Assembly (NCBI RefSeq): GCF_036173065.1
Contig: NZ_CP108041.1
Coordinates: 3,041,001-3,105,000, forward strand
Source of the DNA: Rhodococcus sp. NBC_00297
GTDB lineage: Bacteria > Actinomycetota > Actinomycetes > Mycobacteriales > Mycobacteriaceae
Length of the DNA stretch: 64,000 nucleotides
Direction of reading: 5' to 3'
The notes below the pieces were generated by a model. It did no database searches. It was not told the DNA's origin and worked only from the letters and a program-made list of their open reading frames with translations. Below, one piece after another: positions 53,431 through 62,603 of this stretch (positions are counted from its first letter, which is position 1; each line of letters opens with the position of its first letter). Position numbers and translations under genes: made by a program.

Positions 53431-54435
53431 TCAGACCAGACGCTTCTCGGGACTCACCGTCTTCGACGGATCCTTCTCGACGATGTCGCCCAGCGCCTCG
53501 TCGATCTTGGCGAGCACGTCGGCGTCGAGGGTGACGTCCTGCGCCTTGACGTTGTCGGCGATCTGCTCGGGACGAGACGCGCCGACGAGAGCGGCCGCGA
53601 TGTTGTCGTTGGCCAGCACCCAGGCGATGGCGAGCTGGGACATCGTGATGCCCAGGTCGTCGGCGATCGGCTTCAGTTTCTGCACGCGCGTCAGCGTCTC
53701 GTCGTTCATGTAGCGCGAGATCATGTCCGCGCCGCCCTTGTCGTCGGTCGCGCGCGAGCCCTCGGGAAGCGGCTGTCCGGGAACGTACTTGCCCGTGAGG
53801 ACGCCCTGAGCCAGCGGTGACCAGACGACCTGCGAGATACCGAGTTCCTTGGACGCCGGGACCACGTCGGACTCGATGACGCGCCAGAGTGCGGAGTACT
53901 GAGGCTGATTGGAGACGATGGAGAAACCGCGCTGCCGGGCCAGTGTCTGCGCTTCGCGGAGCTGGTCCGCGGTCCACTCGGACACACCGATGTACAACGC
54001 CTTGCCCTGCTGGACGACGTCACCGAAGGCGGCGATGGTCTCCTCGAGCGGCGTCTCGTGGTCGTATCGGTGCGCCTGGTAGAGGTCGACGTAGTCGGTG
54101 CCCAGGCGTCGCAGCGAGTTCTCGATGCCCTCGAAGATGTGTTTGCGCGAGAGCCCCGTGTCGTTCGGGCCCTTCTCGCCGACCGGGAAATACACCTTGG
54201 TGAAGATCTCGAGACCTTCACGACGCTCGCCCGCCACCGCCTTGCCCAGCACGGTCTCGGCCGCGCCGTTGGCGTAGACGTCCGCGGTGTCGAACGTCGT
54301 GATGCCGGCGTCGAGAGCCGCCTTCACGCAGGCGGTCGCGACGTCGTTCTCCACCTGCGACCCGTGGGTGAGCCAGTTGCCGTAGGTGATCTCGGAAACC
54401 TTGAGTCCGCTGTTGCCCAGAAATCTGTAAGCCAT
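53431..54435 (-). CDS. Aldo/keto reductase, voltage-gated potassium channel beta-subunit type, 334 aa
   Basis: NADPH-dependent reductase with a TIM-barrel fold. The catalytic tetrad is visible: Asp and Tyr in FDTADVY, Lys in EIFTKVYF, His in YQAHRYD. SNQPQYSAL, WSPLAQGVLTGKY and ALVGASRPEQIADN are typical of the Kv-beta/YghZ group. Full length. It starts at ATG 54435, 42 bp after the large ATPase gene on the same strand, so it may be a distal member of that operon, but a GC-rich repeat-like stretch in the gap may separate them. The substrate is unknown. Confidence 0.93.
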   Translation of the reverse strand: MAYRFLGNSGLKVSEITYGNWLTHGSQVENDVATACVKAALDAGITTFDTADVYANGAAETVLGKAVAGERREGLEIFTKVYFPVGEKGPNDTGLSRKHIFEGIENSLRRLGTDYVDLYQAHRYDHETPLEETIAAFGDVVQQGKALYIGVSEWTADQLREAQTLARQRGFSIVSNQPQYSALWRVIESDVVPASKELGISQVVWSPLAQGVLTGKYVPGQPLPEGSRATDDKGGADMISRYMNDETLTRVQKLKPIADDLGITMSQLAIAWVLANDNIAAALVGASRPEQIADNVKAQDVTLDADVLAKIDEALGDIVEKDPSKTVSPEKRLV

Positions 54436-54477
54436 GCGAACAACGCTACTCGCGCGCCGGCGCCAGGACTTCTCCTC

Positions 54478-57400
54478 TCACTCGCGCGCCAGCGCGAGGA
54501 CCTCCTCTTCGGTGGGGGGACTCTTCGGGTGGAAGGTGAGGCACAGGGGAGTGGCCGTACGCCGGAACTCCGAACCCTCGACGGCCGCGTAGAACTGACC
54601 TGCGGGGAGACGTCCGACGTCGGGCACGGAGCCGCCCTTGGCGCGCGCCATCTCCTGCGCCGCCTGGATCTGGGCGGGGCTGTTCAGCAGGCCGTAGAAC
54701 TGGGTGGCCGCGTTCCCGGCGATGCGATTGTGCAGCCCCTTGGGTGCCTGGGTCGCAAAGACGAGGCCCAGGCCGTACTTCCGGGCCTGCGACGCGAGTG
54801 CGAGCGTGCTGTGCGTGGCCGGTGTCGCTTTGTCCGAGGGCGCGTAGTTCTGCGCCTCGTCCATGACGAAGAGTCCGCCGAGCGGTCGATCACCCGCCGG
54901 GTTCTTCTTGATCCAGGCGAACAGACCCATCTGCAGCTGATTGACGAAGCTCTGCTTCTGCTCCTCGGTGGTGAGCCCCGAGAGGTTGATGACGGACACG
55001 CGCGCCTTCTTCCCCTCGGCCGGGGTGAGCAGCACGCCCGGATCGACGGGAGTGCCGGACCCGGCGAACATCGGGTCGTTCGTCATCGCGGCCTTGAGGT
55101 TCTCGGCGAGATCGGCCGCGATGCGCACGGCGTCGCGCAGATCGCTGGCGTCGGCGGGGAGATTCTCCAGCAGGTCGATGAAGTCCGACATGTCGCCGGC
55201 CGAGCGCCGCCCGAACCCGTCGAGTGCCGCGCGCAGCACCGCCTGGCGGTGCTTCGCCTTCTCCGTGGTGCCCGTCGCCAGTGCGGCGGGAGCCAGCGCC
55301 GCGAGACCCGACTCGACGGACGCGTCGAACTCGTCCTTGTCGTTGACGACGCTGGCGAAGTCGGGGAGCGGCTGGAAACTGAGCGGCCGCCCCGACGACT
55401 TGCGCGGAGTCCAGATGACGACGTCCGTGTCCCGCAGATACGCAGCAGCTTTCGCCTCGTCGCCCGGCGGCCACGTGCGTTCGTCCTCCGGCCACGGTGT
55501 CCCGAGGCGGGCGAGATCGTTATTGATGTCGAGCACGATCGACGAGACACCGTGCAGGGCACACTCCTCGACCAGCCGACGGATGAGCACGGTCTTGCCG
55601 CTACCCGATCCGGCGAAGATCGCCGTGTGCTTGCGCAGCGCCTCGAGCGGAATGCGGACCTCGGCGTTGGTGCTGAGCTCGGTCCCCATCTCGATCTGCT
55701 CCCGGCGCGGAGTTGCCGCGGGAGCCTGCGACACCTCGGGTTCGATGAGTGCCTGATCGTCGTCGACGACGCTCGCGTCGGGCAGCACCTCGCGGAACAA
55801 CGCGATCTCGTGCGCCGGCTTGCGAGCGAGCAGCCACGACGTGAGGGCCGGCGAGTTCTCCGACCGGAGAGCGCCCAGGGCGTGCAGCGAGCGGCGATCG
55901 TCCTCGCTCAGCGGCACCTCGACACCACCGGCGCGGTGCAGCGCCGCCACGGTCTGTTCCGTCTTCGCGCCCTTGGGCCACGGTGCGTTGCGGATGAGGA
56001 TCAACCGACGGCGCGGCATGTCGATGTGGAGACCCGCCGCAGTGACGGCCCGCTCGATACGGGCCAGTGCCGCACGGGCATTGGTGGAGGAGACGGCGCG
56101 GAAGCACCAGTGTTCCTCGTCGTCGGTGTCGCTGTCGACGGTGTGGCGGAGCCGTGCGTGCAGTGCCGGGCGGCCGCTCGGCGGAGGATCCTGCGCGAGG
56201 CTGTCGTCGGACGACTGGTGTTCGTGGATCCACGCGTCGAGACCGGCGGAGAGCAGTGCCGGGACGAGGCTGTCCTCGGTGCCGGGCTCGAGCGGTGTCG
56301 ACACGTCCGCGGCGCTGCGCAACTGCGCGTACCGCTCGTCGAGCGCCTCGAGTTCGGATCGCTTGGCCGTGGGGAGCGATGGTGTGTCGGATCCCCCTCC
56401 GCTGGAGGCGAAGTCGGTCAGTTCCGTCGCGACCCCCGTCTCGAGGCAGTGGCGGATGTGCTTGTCGACGGCGATGAGCAGCTGGCGGGGAGTGAAGTCC
56501 GGCGCCTTGTCGAACGCGTCGACGGCCACCGGCCATGTCGGGTGCGGGGTGGCGAAGCCGACCTCGCGGAAGCACGCCTCGAGGCGACGCTCGAGCAGCA
56601 GGCGGCCGACGTCCGACGACGGAATTGGCTTGAGCCGCTGCGTCACCCGGAACCGGTCACGCATCGGTGCGACCCCGCGAGCGGCGATCAGATCCCACGC
56701 GCTCGACAGCGCCGACAACACGGAGGCGGTGCGCGGCAACGTCTCACGGAGAGTCATCAGACCGTGGGCGAGCTGCTCGACCACCTTGTCCTCCTGCTCG
56801 TCCGCGTAGTCCTTGTCGGCGCCGGTGCGCGCCTGCGCGACGAGGGTGTCGATCTGATCGATGGCGAGGATGGTGGGACCCGTGATCGCGAGCAGTCGGG
56901 AGATGTTCTCCGCGATGCCCTGGTGACCGAGCTCCGCGCGGCGGATGCCCCACGACTCGAACTCGTCGGCGTCCACGTCGTCGATCGACTGCAGGTAGGC
57001 GTCGCCGATGTCCTGCACGGCCGCGTCGGGTGCGATCGAGAGGACCAGGGCACGCAGGGTGTGCTGGGAGGTCCGACGATGGCGGGGATGGGCCTTGTAG
57101 ACGCCGGTGACGAACTCGTTCAGCGTGTCGGCGTCGATCATGGTCTCGCCCATGACCTGTCGCCGCTGGTCCTCGCTCACGCCGGCGATGTCGCAGAGCC
57201 GCCGCAGGACCAGGCGGAGCTGACTGTCGTCACCGCGACCCGACGGGCGGTTGAGATCGTCGAGCATGCCCATCAGCGTCGAGCGCCAGAAACCCGCGGC
57301 GTCGAGGAGCCGGATGAGGAAGAAGTAGCCGCCGCGCGACTGCACCTCCTCGCGGACCTGCCCGAGAAGGTGCGTCTTGCCGGAACCCGCGGGGCCCTGC

Positions 57401-57612
57401 ACGACGACGCCGAGCGGACTGGCGTCGTCCGAGTTCTCGGCGTCGGTGTACGCACTCATGACCTCGGTGAACACCCGCTCGTGCATCCCGGGCACGTGGA
57501 CGTCCGACTGGGAGCGCCACACGTCGTCGGGTGTGGGGGCCCAGCTCAGCCGCACCGACTCGAGAGCGCGGATCTGTTCGGACTTCGTGGTCGTCATCGT
57601 GGAGCCGCCCAT
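54478..57612 (-). CDS. Two-ATPase protein: N-terminal AAA/STAND-like P-loop module and C-terminal HerA/FtsK-like module, 1044 aa
   Basis: Two separate P-loop engines are visible. The first has Walker A GPAGSGKTHLL (residues about 73-80) and Walker B TILAIDQID (about 245-255), with a long helical region after it. The second has Walker A FAGSGSGKTVLI (about 660-668) and Walker B GLFVMDEAQNY (about 911-920), followed by LVFATQAPKGL and GNAATQFYGLLNSPAQI, the usual HerA/DUF87-type layout of a DNA-pumping ATPase. The start is taken as ATG 57612, which overlaps the upstream gene's stop as TGATG; GTG 57615 and ATG 57597 are alternatives. It is coupled to a winged-helix gene and, before that, a nuclease gene. 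HerA-type ATPases usually partner nucleases in DNA processing or defence; that role is inferred here. Confidence 0.85.
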   Translation of the reverse strand: MGGSTMTTTKSEQIRALESVRLSWAPTPDDVWRSQSDVHVPGMHERVFTEVMSAYTDAENSDDASPLGVVVQGPAGSGKTHLLGQVREEVQSRGGYFFLIRLLDAAGFWRSTLMGMLDDLNRPSGRGDDSQLRLVLRRLCDIAGVSEDQRRQVMGETMIDADTLNEFVTGVYKAHPRHRRTSQHTLRALVLSIAPDAAVQDIGDAYLQSIDDVDADEFESWGIRRAELGHQGIAENISRLLAITGPTILAIDQIDTLVAQARTGADKDYADEQEDKVVEQLAHGLMTLRETLPRTASVLSALSSAWDLIAARGVAPMRDRFRVTQRLKPIPSSDVGRLLLERRLEACFREVGFATPHPTWPVAVDAFDKAPDFTPRQLLIAVDKHIRHCLETGVATELTDFASSGGGSDTPSLPTAKRSELEALDERYAQLRSAADVSTPLEPGTEDSLVPALLSAGLDAWIHEHQSSDDSLAQDPPPSGRPALHARLRHTVDSDTDDEEHWCFRAVSSTNARAALARIERAVTAAGLHIDMPRRRLILIRNAPWPKGAKTEQTVAALHRAGGVEVPLSEDDRRSLHALGALRSENSPALTSWLLARKPAHEIALFREVLPDASVVDDDQALIEPEVSQAPAATPRREQIEMGTELSTNAEVRIPLEALRKHTAIFAGSGSGKTVLIRRLVEECALHGVSSIVLDINNDLARLGTPWPEDERTWPPGDEAKAAAYLRDTDVVIWTPRKSSGRPLSFQPLPDFASVVNDKDEFDASVESGLAALAPAALATGTTEKAKHRQAVLRAALDGFGRRSAGDMSDFIDLLENLPADASDLRDAVRIAADLAENLKAAMTNDPMFAGSGTPVDPGVLLTPAEGKKARVSVINLSGLTTEEQKQSFVNQLQMGLFAWIKKNPAGDRPLGGLFVMDEAQNYAPSDKATPATHSTLALASQARKYGLGLVFATQAPKGLHNRIAGNAATQFYGLLNSPAQIQAAQEMARAKGGSVPDVGRLPAGQFYAAVEGSEFRRTATPLCLTFHPKSPPTEEEVLALARE

Positions 57613-58298
57613 CACTGTTCGATCGCCAAGAGGTGGTTCTGCTGGTTGCCGACATCGACGGCCGCGGCGCGGTCCTCGTCGGTCAGCGTCTTCTGGTTCT
57701 CCTCGGGGATGAGGGAGACGTCGGGGGCGCGTCGCAGCCGGGCGAGCGCCTCGTCGAGATCCGTGCGCGAGATGTCGGACAGGGCGGGCCGCAGCCGCGA
57801 CAGCCGCACCCAGGCCCCGGGCTCACGAGCGAGGTCCGCGTACGTCGACCGGATCCGCTGTTCGACGTCCGCGGCGGACAGTTCACTGCGGACCGCGGGG
57901 GCGACGATGGCGTTGGGTGGCGTCGGCGGCGCCGTGATCGACGTCGGAGTGTCGCGCGGGAAGAAGACCTCGGCGGGACGTACGTCGTCGCGGTGGAACC
58001 ACCGGCCGAGGCCTGCCATGACGGTGAACAGGGCCTTGCCGGGGCCGGCCGCACCCTTCGGCGCCTGCGTGCCCATCAGGTCGGAGCAGTGCTTCCAGCC
58101 CTTGTCGGTGAGCTCGACGGTCATCGTCCGACCCTGCTTGCCCACCTCGATCAGGCCGAGCGACGCGAGGTGGTCCCGGTGGGGCTTCTTCAACTCGGGC
58201 CCGAGCGTCGACAGTTCGGGGTTGCGCACCGCGCGTGCCTCGGCCATCAGCACCATCAGCACGGACACCTCGGTGCCGGTCAACTCGTTCGCGCTCAC
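57612..58298 (-). CDS. Winged-helix protein of a nuclease-ATPase operon, 228 aa
   Basis: The N-terminal 75 residues read as a winged helix of the MarR/PadR kind: ELTGTEVSVLMVLMAEARAV, KPHRDHLASLGLIEVGKQG, then TMTVELTDKGWKHCSDLMG. The rest (about 75-228) is a proline-rich linker (PTSITAPPTPPNAIV) and a helical C-terminal part with YADLAREPGAWVRLSRLRPAL that I cannot assign. It starts at GTG 58298 in a GTGA overlap with the nuclease stop and overlaps the ATPase start, so all three are translated together. It could be a DNA-binding adaptor that guides the complex, or the operon's regulator. Confidence 0.75.
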   Translation of the reverse strand: MSANELTGTEVSVLMVLMAEARAVRNPELSTLGPELKKPHRDHLASLGLIEVGKQGRTMTVELTDKGWKHCSDLMGTQAPKGAAGPGKALFTVMAGLGRWFHRDDVRPAEVFFPRDTPTSITAPPTPPNAIVAPAVRSELSAADVEQRIRSTYADLAREPGAWVRLSRLRPALSDISRTDLDEALARLRRAPDVSLIPEENQKTLTDEDRAAAVDVGNQQNHLLAIEQ

Positions 58299-59317
58299 GT
58301 GGGAGTCCCCTTCGATCGTCGTCGGTGCAGTGCCTGTTCGATCATCGTCATCACGCTCTCGTGGTCCGCGAGCACGTCCTCGTTGGTGAAGCGCAGCACG
58401 ATCCAGCCGTGCGTCTGCAGCAGGTTGTCGCGGGACCGGTCGTCGGCGAACTGAGCACGCGCACGGTGCTCGTGGCCGTCGATCTCGATGGCGACCCTCT
58501 CATCGACCCACGACACGTCCAGCGTGAACGGTCTGCTCAACGTCGTCGGCCGGACGGACCGGTTGTGGCGTCGGCCCGCCGCCCACTCGCGGGTGGAGAG
58601 GACGCGATCCAGCAGGATCTCCGCCGCGCTGGCCGCGTGCGGACGCCCCTCGACGGGCGGGTAGCTCAGCGGCCGGAAGCGGTCGACGATGGTGTCGACG
58701 TCGTCCGGGGTCGACGGAGTGCGCACGGTCAGCACCGGGAACCTGTCCACGGCGGGTGCACCGGCCCCGGTCAACCACACGCCCGTCCCGGTGCTGCACC
58801 ACCATTCCGCGGCGGTCGCCACCGCTGCCGGGTCGGCGTCGGCGGGGACGTCCACGACGAGGACGGCGCGCTCTCGCCCGTGGACGTCGGCGATCACGCG
58901 GGCGGCACCGGCGGCTCGGGTCTCGCGAGCGAAGGCGTCGACACGCAGGGGGCGTCCCGACGTCGACGCGCCCGCGAGATGGGCCAGGTACGGGCCGAAG
59001 TGTTCGCTCGAAGACGCGTGCTCGTGAGCTCGTGCCCGAGCGGCGTCGCGGGCCAGCGACGAGCGGTCGCCGACGTCGCCGGGCAGCAGGAAGGGGACGA
59101 GGTCGAGCGCGGCCTGCTCGATCGCGGCGACGACGGCGTCCACCATCTCCGACGCGGAGCCGTTCGTCAGGGTGAAGAAGAGTGCGGCCGGAGCATCGGA
59201 CGGCAGCGGGTCCACCGACTCGGCGAGATCCCTCATCGCGGCGCCGGACAGTCGTACGACCCGGTCGAGCGGGGCGTCGTGCCACCAGGGCGTCGCGGTG
59301 TCGACGCGTGTCGTCAC
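58295..59317 (-). CDS. Protein with C-terminal Vsr/DUF559-like nuclease domain, 340 aa
   Basis: The C-terminal 80 residues match the very-short-patch-repair/DUF559 PD-(D/E)xK fold: LDVSW (Asp about 267), VAIEIDGHEH (the ExD pair, about 278 and 280, and His), then DDRSRDNLLQTHGWIVLRF, where the Arg/Asp and GWxVLRF strand are hallmarks. The N-terminal 250 residues (WWHDAPLDRVVRLSG start) show no family I know. The start is GTG 59317, with GGGGGT 6 nt upstream. It is the first gene of the three-gene operon. A DNA endonuclease acting together with the downstream ATPase is the natural inference; the substrate is unknown. Confidence 0.8.
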   Translation of the reverse strand: MTTRVDTATPWWHDAPLDRVVRLSGAAMRDLAESVDPLPSDAPAALFFTLTNGSASEMVDAVVAAIEQAALDLVPFLLPGDVGDRSSLARDAARARAHEHASSSEHFGPYLAHLAGASTSGRPLRVDAFARETRAAGAARVIADVHGRERAVLVVDVPADADPAAVATAAEWWCSTGTGVWLTGAGAPAVDRFPVLTVRTPSTPDDVDTIVDRFRPLSYPPVEGRPHAASAAEILLDRVLSTREWAAGRRHNRSVRPTTLSRPFTLDVSWVDERVAIEIDGHEHRARAQFADDRSRDNLLQTHGWIVLRFTNEDVLADHESVMTMIEQALHRRRSKGTPT

Positions 59318-59369
59318 GTCATCACCCCCGCCCTGGTGTCGAGGCCGACCGGACCGGCCACCGCCCCGC

Positions 59370-59383
59370 GGCCGATTTCGGCC
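59370..59383. promoter_or_regulatory. Inverted repeat GGCCGA-TT-TCGGCC before the nuclease operon
   Basis: Six-base arms 53-66 bp upstream of the nuclease start (59317, minus strand), in the 137-bp gap after the TerD-AIM24 gene. It may be an operator for the operon or a short terminator for the upstream gene. It is short and GC-rich, so weak evidence. No convincing promoter boxes were identified in this gap. Confidence 0.3.
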
Positions 59384-59454
59384 GACTTCAGGCCTGCCCT
59401 GTCGGTTACCATCCCCGAAACCGTACCCGGGGAAAGGAACCCGTGTCGCGCGGG

Positions 59455-60777
<1,323 letters not shown>

Positions 60778-60836
60778 GGACCTCAGTGTGCCACCGGCGC
60801 CTGACAGAGTCCTGTGCCGTCGCCGCGGTGGAGGAT

Positions 60837-60865
60837 TTGGATCCCGTCCGCGTGTTCCCTACACT
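60837..60865 (+). promoter_or_regulatory. Candidate promoter for rplN-rplX-rplE-rpsN
   Basis: TTGGAT (60837-60842), 17-bp spacer, TACACT (60860-60865), about 100 bp before rplN. It explains how the spc part is expressed after the S10 operon ends at the rpsQ terminator. Confidence 0.65.
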
Positions 60866-60968
60866 AGAGCGGTTGCCCGTGGTAGACGCATGCGTCGGCC
60901 AGGGCCACAGACCGCGCGCGTCGGGTCGGTATCCGCCGCGTACGTACATCCAGGTCACTAGGAGACCC

Positions 60969-61337
60969 ATGATTCAGCAGGAGTCGCGGCTTCGCGTCGC
61001 CGACAACACGGGTGCCAAGGAAATCTTGTGCATTCGCGTTCTCGGTGGCTCGTCACGCCGTTACGCCGGGATCGGCGACGTCATCGTCGCCACCGTCAAG
61101 GACGCGATCCCCGGTGGAAACATCAAGAAGGGCGAGGTCGTCAAGGCCGTCATCGTCCGCACCACGAAGGAGCGTCGCCGCGCCGACGGTTCGTACATCA
61201 AGTTCGACGAGAACGCTGCCGTTCTCATCAAGCCTGACAACGACCCCCGCGGTACCCGCATCTTCGGCCCGGTCGGCCGCGAGCTGCGTGAGAAGAAGTT
61301 CATGCGCATCGTGTCGCTGGCTCCGGAGGTGTTGTGA
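60969..61337 (+). CDS. rplN: 50S ribosomal protein L14
   Basis: 122 aa, [28 protein letters not shown] start and the [29 protein letters not shown] end typical of L14. AGGAGA precedes ATG 60969; longer in-frame starts lie before the predicted transcription start. First gene of the separated spc segment. Confidence 0.99.
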   Translation: MIQQESRLRVADNTGAKEILCIRVLGGSSRRYAGIGDVIVATVKDAIPGGNIKKGEVVKAVIVRTTKERRRADGSYIKFDENAAVLIKPDNDPRGTRIFGPVGRELREKKFMRIVSLAPEVL

Positions 61338-61338
61338 G

Positions 61339-61653
61339 ATGAAGGTGCACAAGGGCGACACGGTTCTCGTCATCTCCGGTAAGGACAAGGGAGCGAAGGG
61401 CAAGGTCATCACGGCCTACCCCGAGACCTCCAAGGTCCTCGTCGAGGGCGTCAACCGCATCAAGAAGCACACCGCTGTCTCGGCCAACGAGCGCGGCGCC
61501 TCCTCGGGCGGCATCGTCACGCAGGAAGCCCCCATTCACGTTTCCAACGTCGCGGTCATCGACTCGGACGGCAACCCCACCCGCGTGGGCTACCGCACCG
61601 ACGACAACGGCAAGCGCGTTCGGATTTCCCGTAAGAACGGGAAGGACATCTGA
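61339..61653 (+). CDS. rplX: 50S ribosomal protein L24
   Basis: 104 aa, [23 protein letters not shown] start (KOW motif), [14 protein letters not shown] core. An assembly initiator of the 50S subunit. Begins one base after the rplN stop and overlaps rplE by one base (TGATG). Confidence 0.99.
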   Translation: MKVHKGDTVLVISGKDKGAKGKVITAYPETSKVLVEGVNRIKKHTAVSANERGASSGGIVTQEAPIHVSNVAVIDSDGNPTRVGYRTDDNGKRVRISRKNGKDI

Positions 61654-62219
61654 TGACGACCACCGAGAACAAGATCGTTCCGCGCCTGAAGACTCGCTAC
61701 CGCGAGGAGATCAAGGACGCGCTGAACACCGAGTTCGAGTACGCCAACGTCATGCAGATCCCCGGCATCGTCAAGGTCGTCGTCAACATGGGTGTCGGTG
61801 ACGCCGCCCGTGACGCGAAGCTGATCAACGGTGCGGTCGCAGACCTCGCCGCGATCACCGGCCAGAAGCCCGAGATCCGCAAGGCCCGCAAGTCCATCGC
61901 GCAGTTCAAGCTCCGCGAAGGCATGCCCATCGGCGCGCGCGTCACGCTGCGCGGCGACCGTATGTGGGAGTTCCTGGACCGTCTCGTGTCCATCGCGCTT
62001 CCCCGCATCAGGGACTTCCGTGGCCTGTCGGGCACGCAGTTCGACGGCAACGGCAACTACACGTTCGGCCTGAACGAGCAGTCGATGTTCCACGAGATCG
62101 ACGTCGACAAGATCGATCGCCCTCGCGGCATGGACATCACCGTCGTCACGACGGCCACCAACAACGACGAAGGCCGCGCGCTGCTCAAGCACCTCGGCTT
62201 CCCGTTCAAGGAGAACTGA
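61653..62219 (+). CDS. rplE: 50S ribosomal protein L5
   Basis: 188 aa with [45 protein letters not shown] and [20 protein letters not shown], all standard for L5, which binds 5S rRNA. Followed by rpsN after 4 bp. Confidence 0.99.
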   Translation: MTTTENKIVPRLKTRYREEIKDALNTEFEYANVMQIPGIVKVVVNMGVGDAARDAKLINGAVADLAAITGQKPEIRKARKSIAQFKLREGMPIGARVTLRGDRMWEFLDRLVSIALPRIRDFRGLSGTQFDGNGNYTFGLNEQSMFHEIDVDKIDRPRGMDITVVTTATNNDEGRALLKHLGFPFKEN

Positions 62220-62223
62220 GCGT

Positions 62224-62409
62224 ATGGCTAAGAAGGCACTGGTCAACAAGGCCAACAAGAAGCCGAAGTTCGCGGTTCGCGCGTACACCCGCTGCCAGCG
62301 TTGCGGCCGTCCGCACTCCGTGTTCCGCAAGTTCGGCCTCTGCCGTATCTGCGTGCGCGAGATGGCGCACCGCGGCGAGCTCCCCGGAGTGCACAAGAGC
62401 TCCTGGTGA
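62224..62409 (+). CDS. rpsN: 30S ribosomal protein S14, zinc-binding type Z
   Basis: 61 aa short form with four zinc cysteines (C24, C27, C40, C43) in TRCQRCGRP and GLCRICVRE. The short zinc-binding version is the usual housekeeping S14 of actinobacteria. In most genomes rpsH follows directly; here a terminator and a permease gene follow instead. Confidence 0.99.
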   Translation: MAKKALVNKANKKPKFAVRAYTRCQRCGRPHSVFRKFGLCRICVREMAHRGELPGVHKSSW

Positions 62410-62429
62410 TCTGATCACCTGACACACCC

Positions 62430-62464
62430 CGACAGGCCCGAGCCATCACGGCTCGGGCCTGTCG
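62430..62464 (+). terminator. Strong intrinsic terminator after rpsN
   Basis: A perfect 15-bp GC-rich stem (62430-62444 with 62450-62464) and a 5-nt loop, 20 bp past the rpsN stop. It closes the rplN-rpsN transcript. Confidence 0.92.
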
Positions 62465-62512
62465 GCGTTCACGGGTGCAGTGCGTCGAGGAAGGTCGCGC
62501 GGTCCGAACGGT

Positions 62513-62526
62513 CTGTTCCTCTCTGC
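62513..62526. promoter_or_regulatory. Weak match to the CCGAACGTTCTGT-type operator before the permease
   Basis: TCCGAACGGTCTGT matches 12 of 14 bases of the site at 40694-40707 and lies 78-91 bp upstream of the permease start. The symmetry is poorer than in the other two sites, so this may be chance. Confidence 0.2.
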
Positions 62527-62603
62527 GTGTCTCCCGCCGTATGCCTCGCGCCGGCGCCTCACCGGGCCTAGTGTTGCGCGACGGGGGAGCGAGCGGAGGA
62601 ATC

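Noticed and set aside
54436..54500. GC-rich repeated CTCGCGCGCC words between the ATPase and aldo/keto reductase genes as a terminator or regulatory repeat
   Set aside because: Two imperfect copies in very GC-rich sequence that partly overlap the coding end; no clear stem could be drawn, so it is not called as a feature.
54058..58389. Plus-strand open frame of 1443 codons opposite the ATPase operon
   Set aside because: No domains, composition typical of an antisense shadow, while the minus strand shows two Walker A/B pairs and coupled starts.
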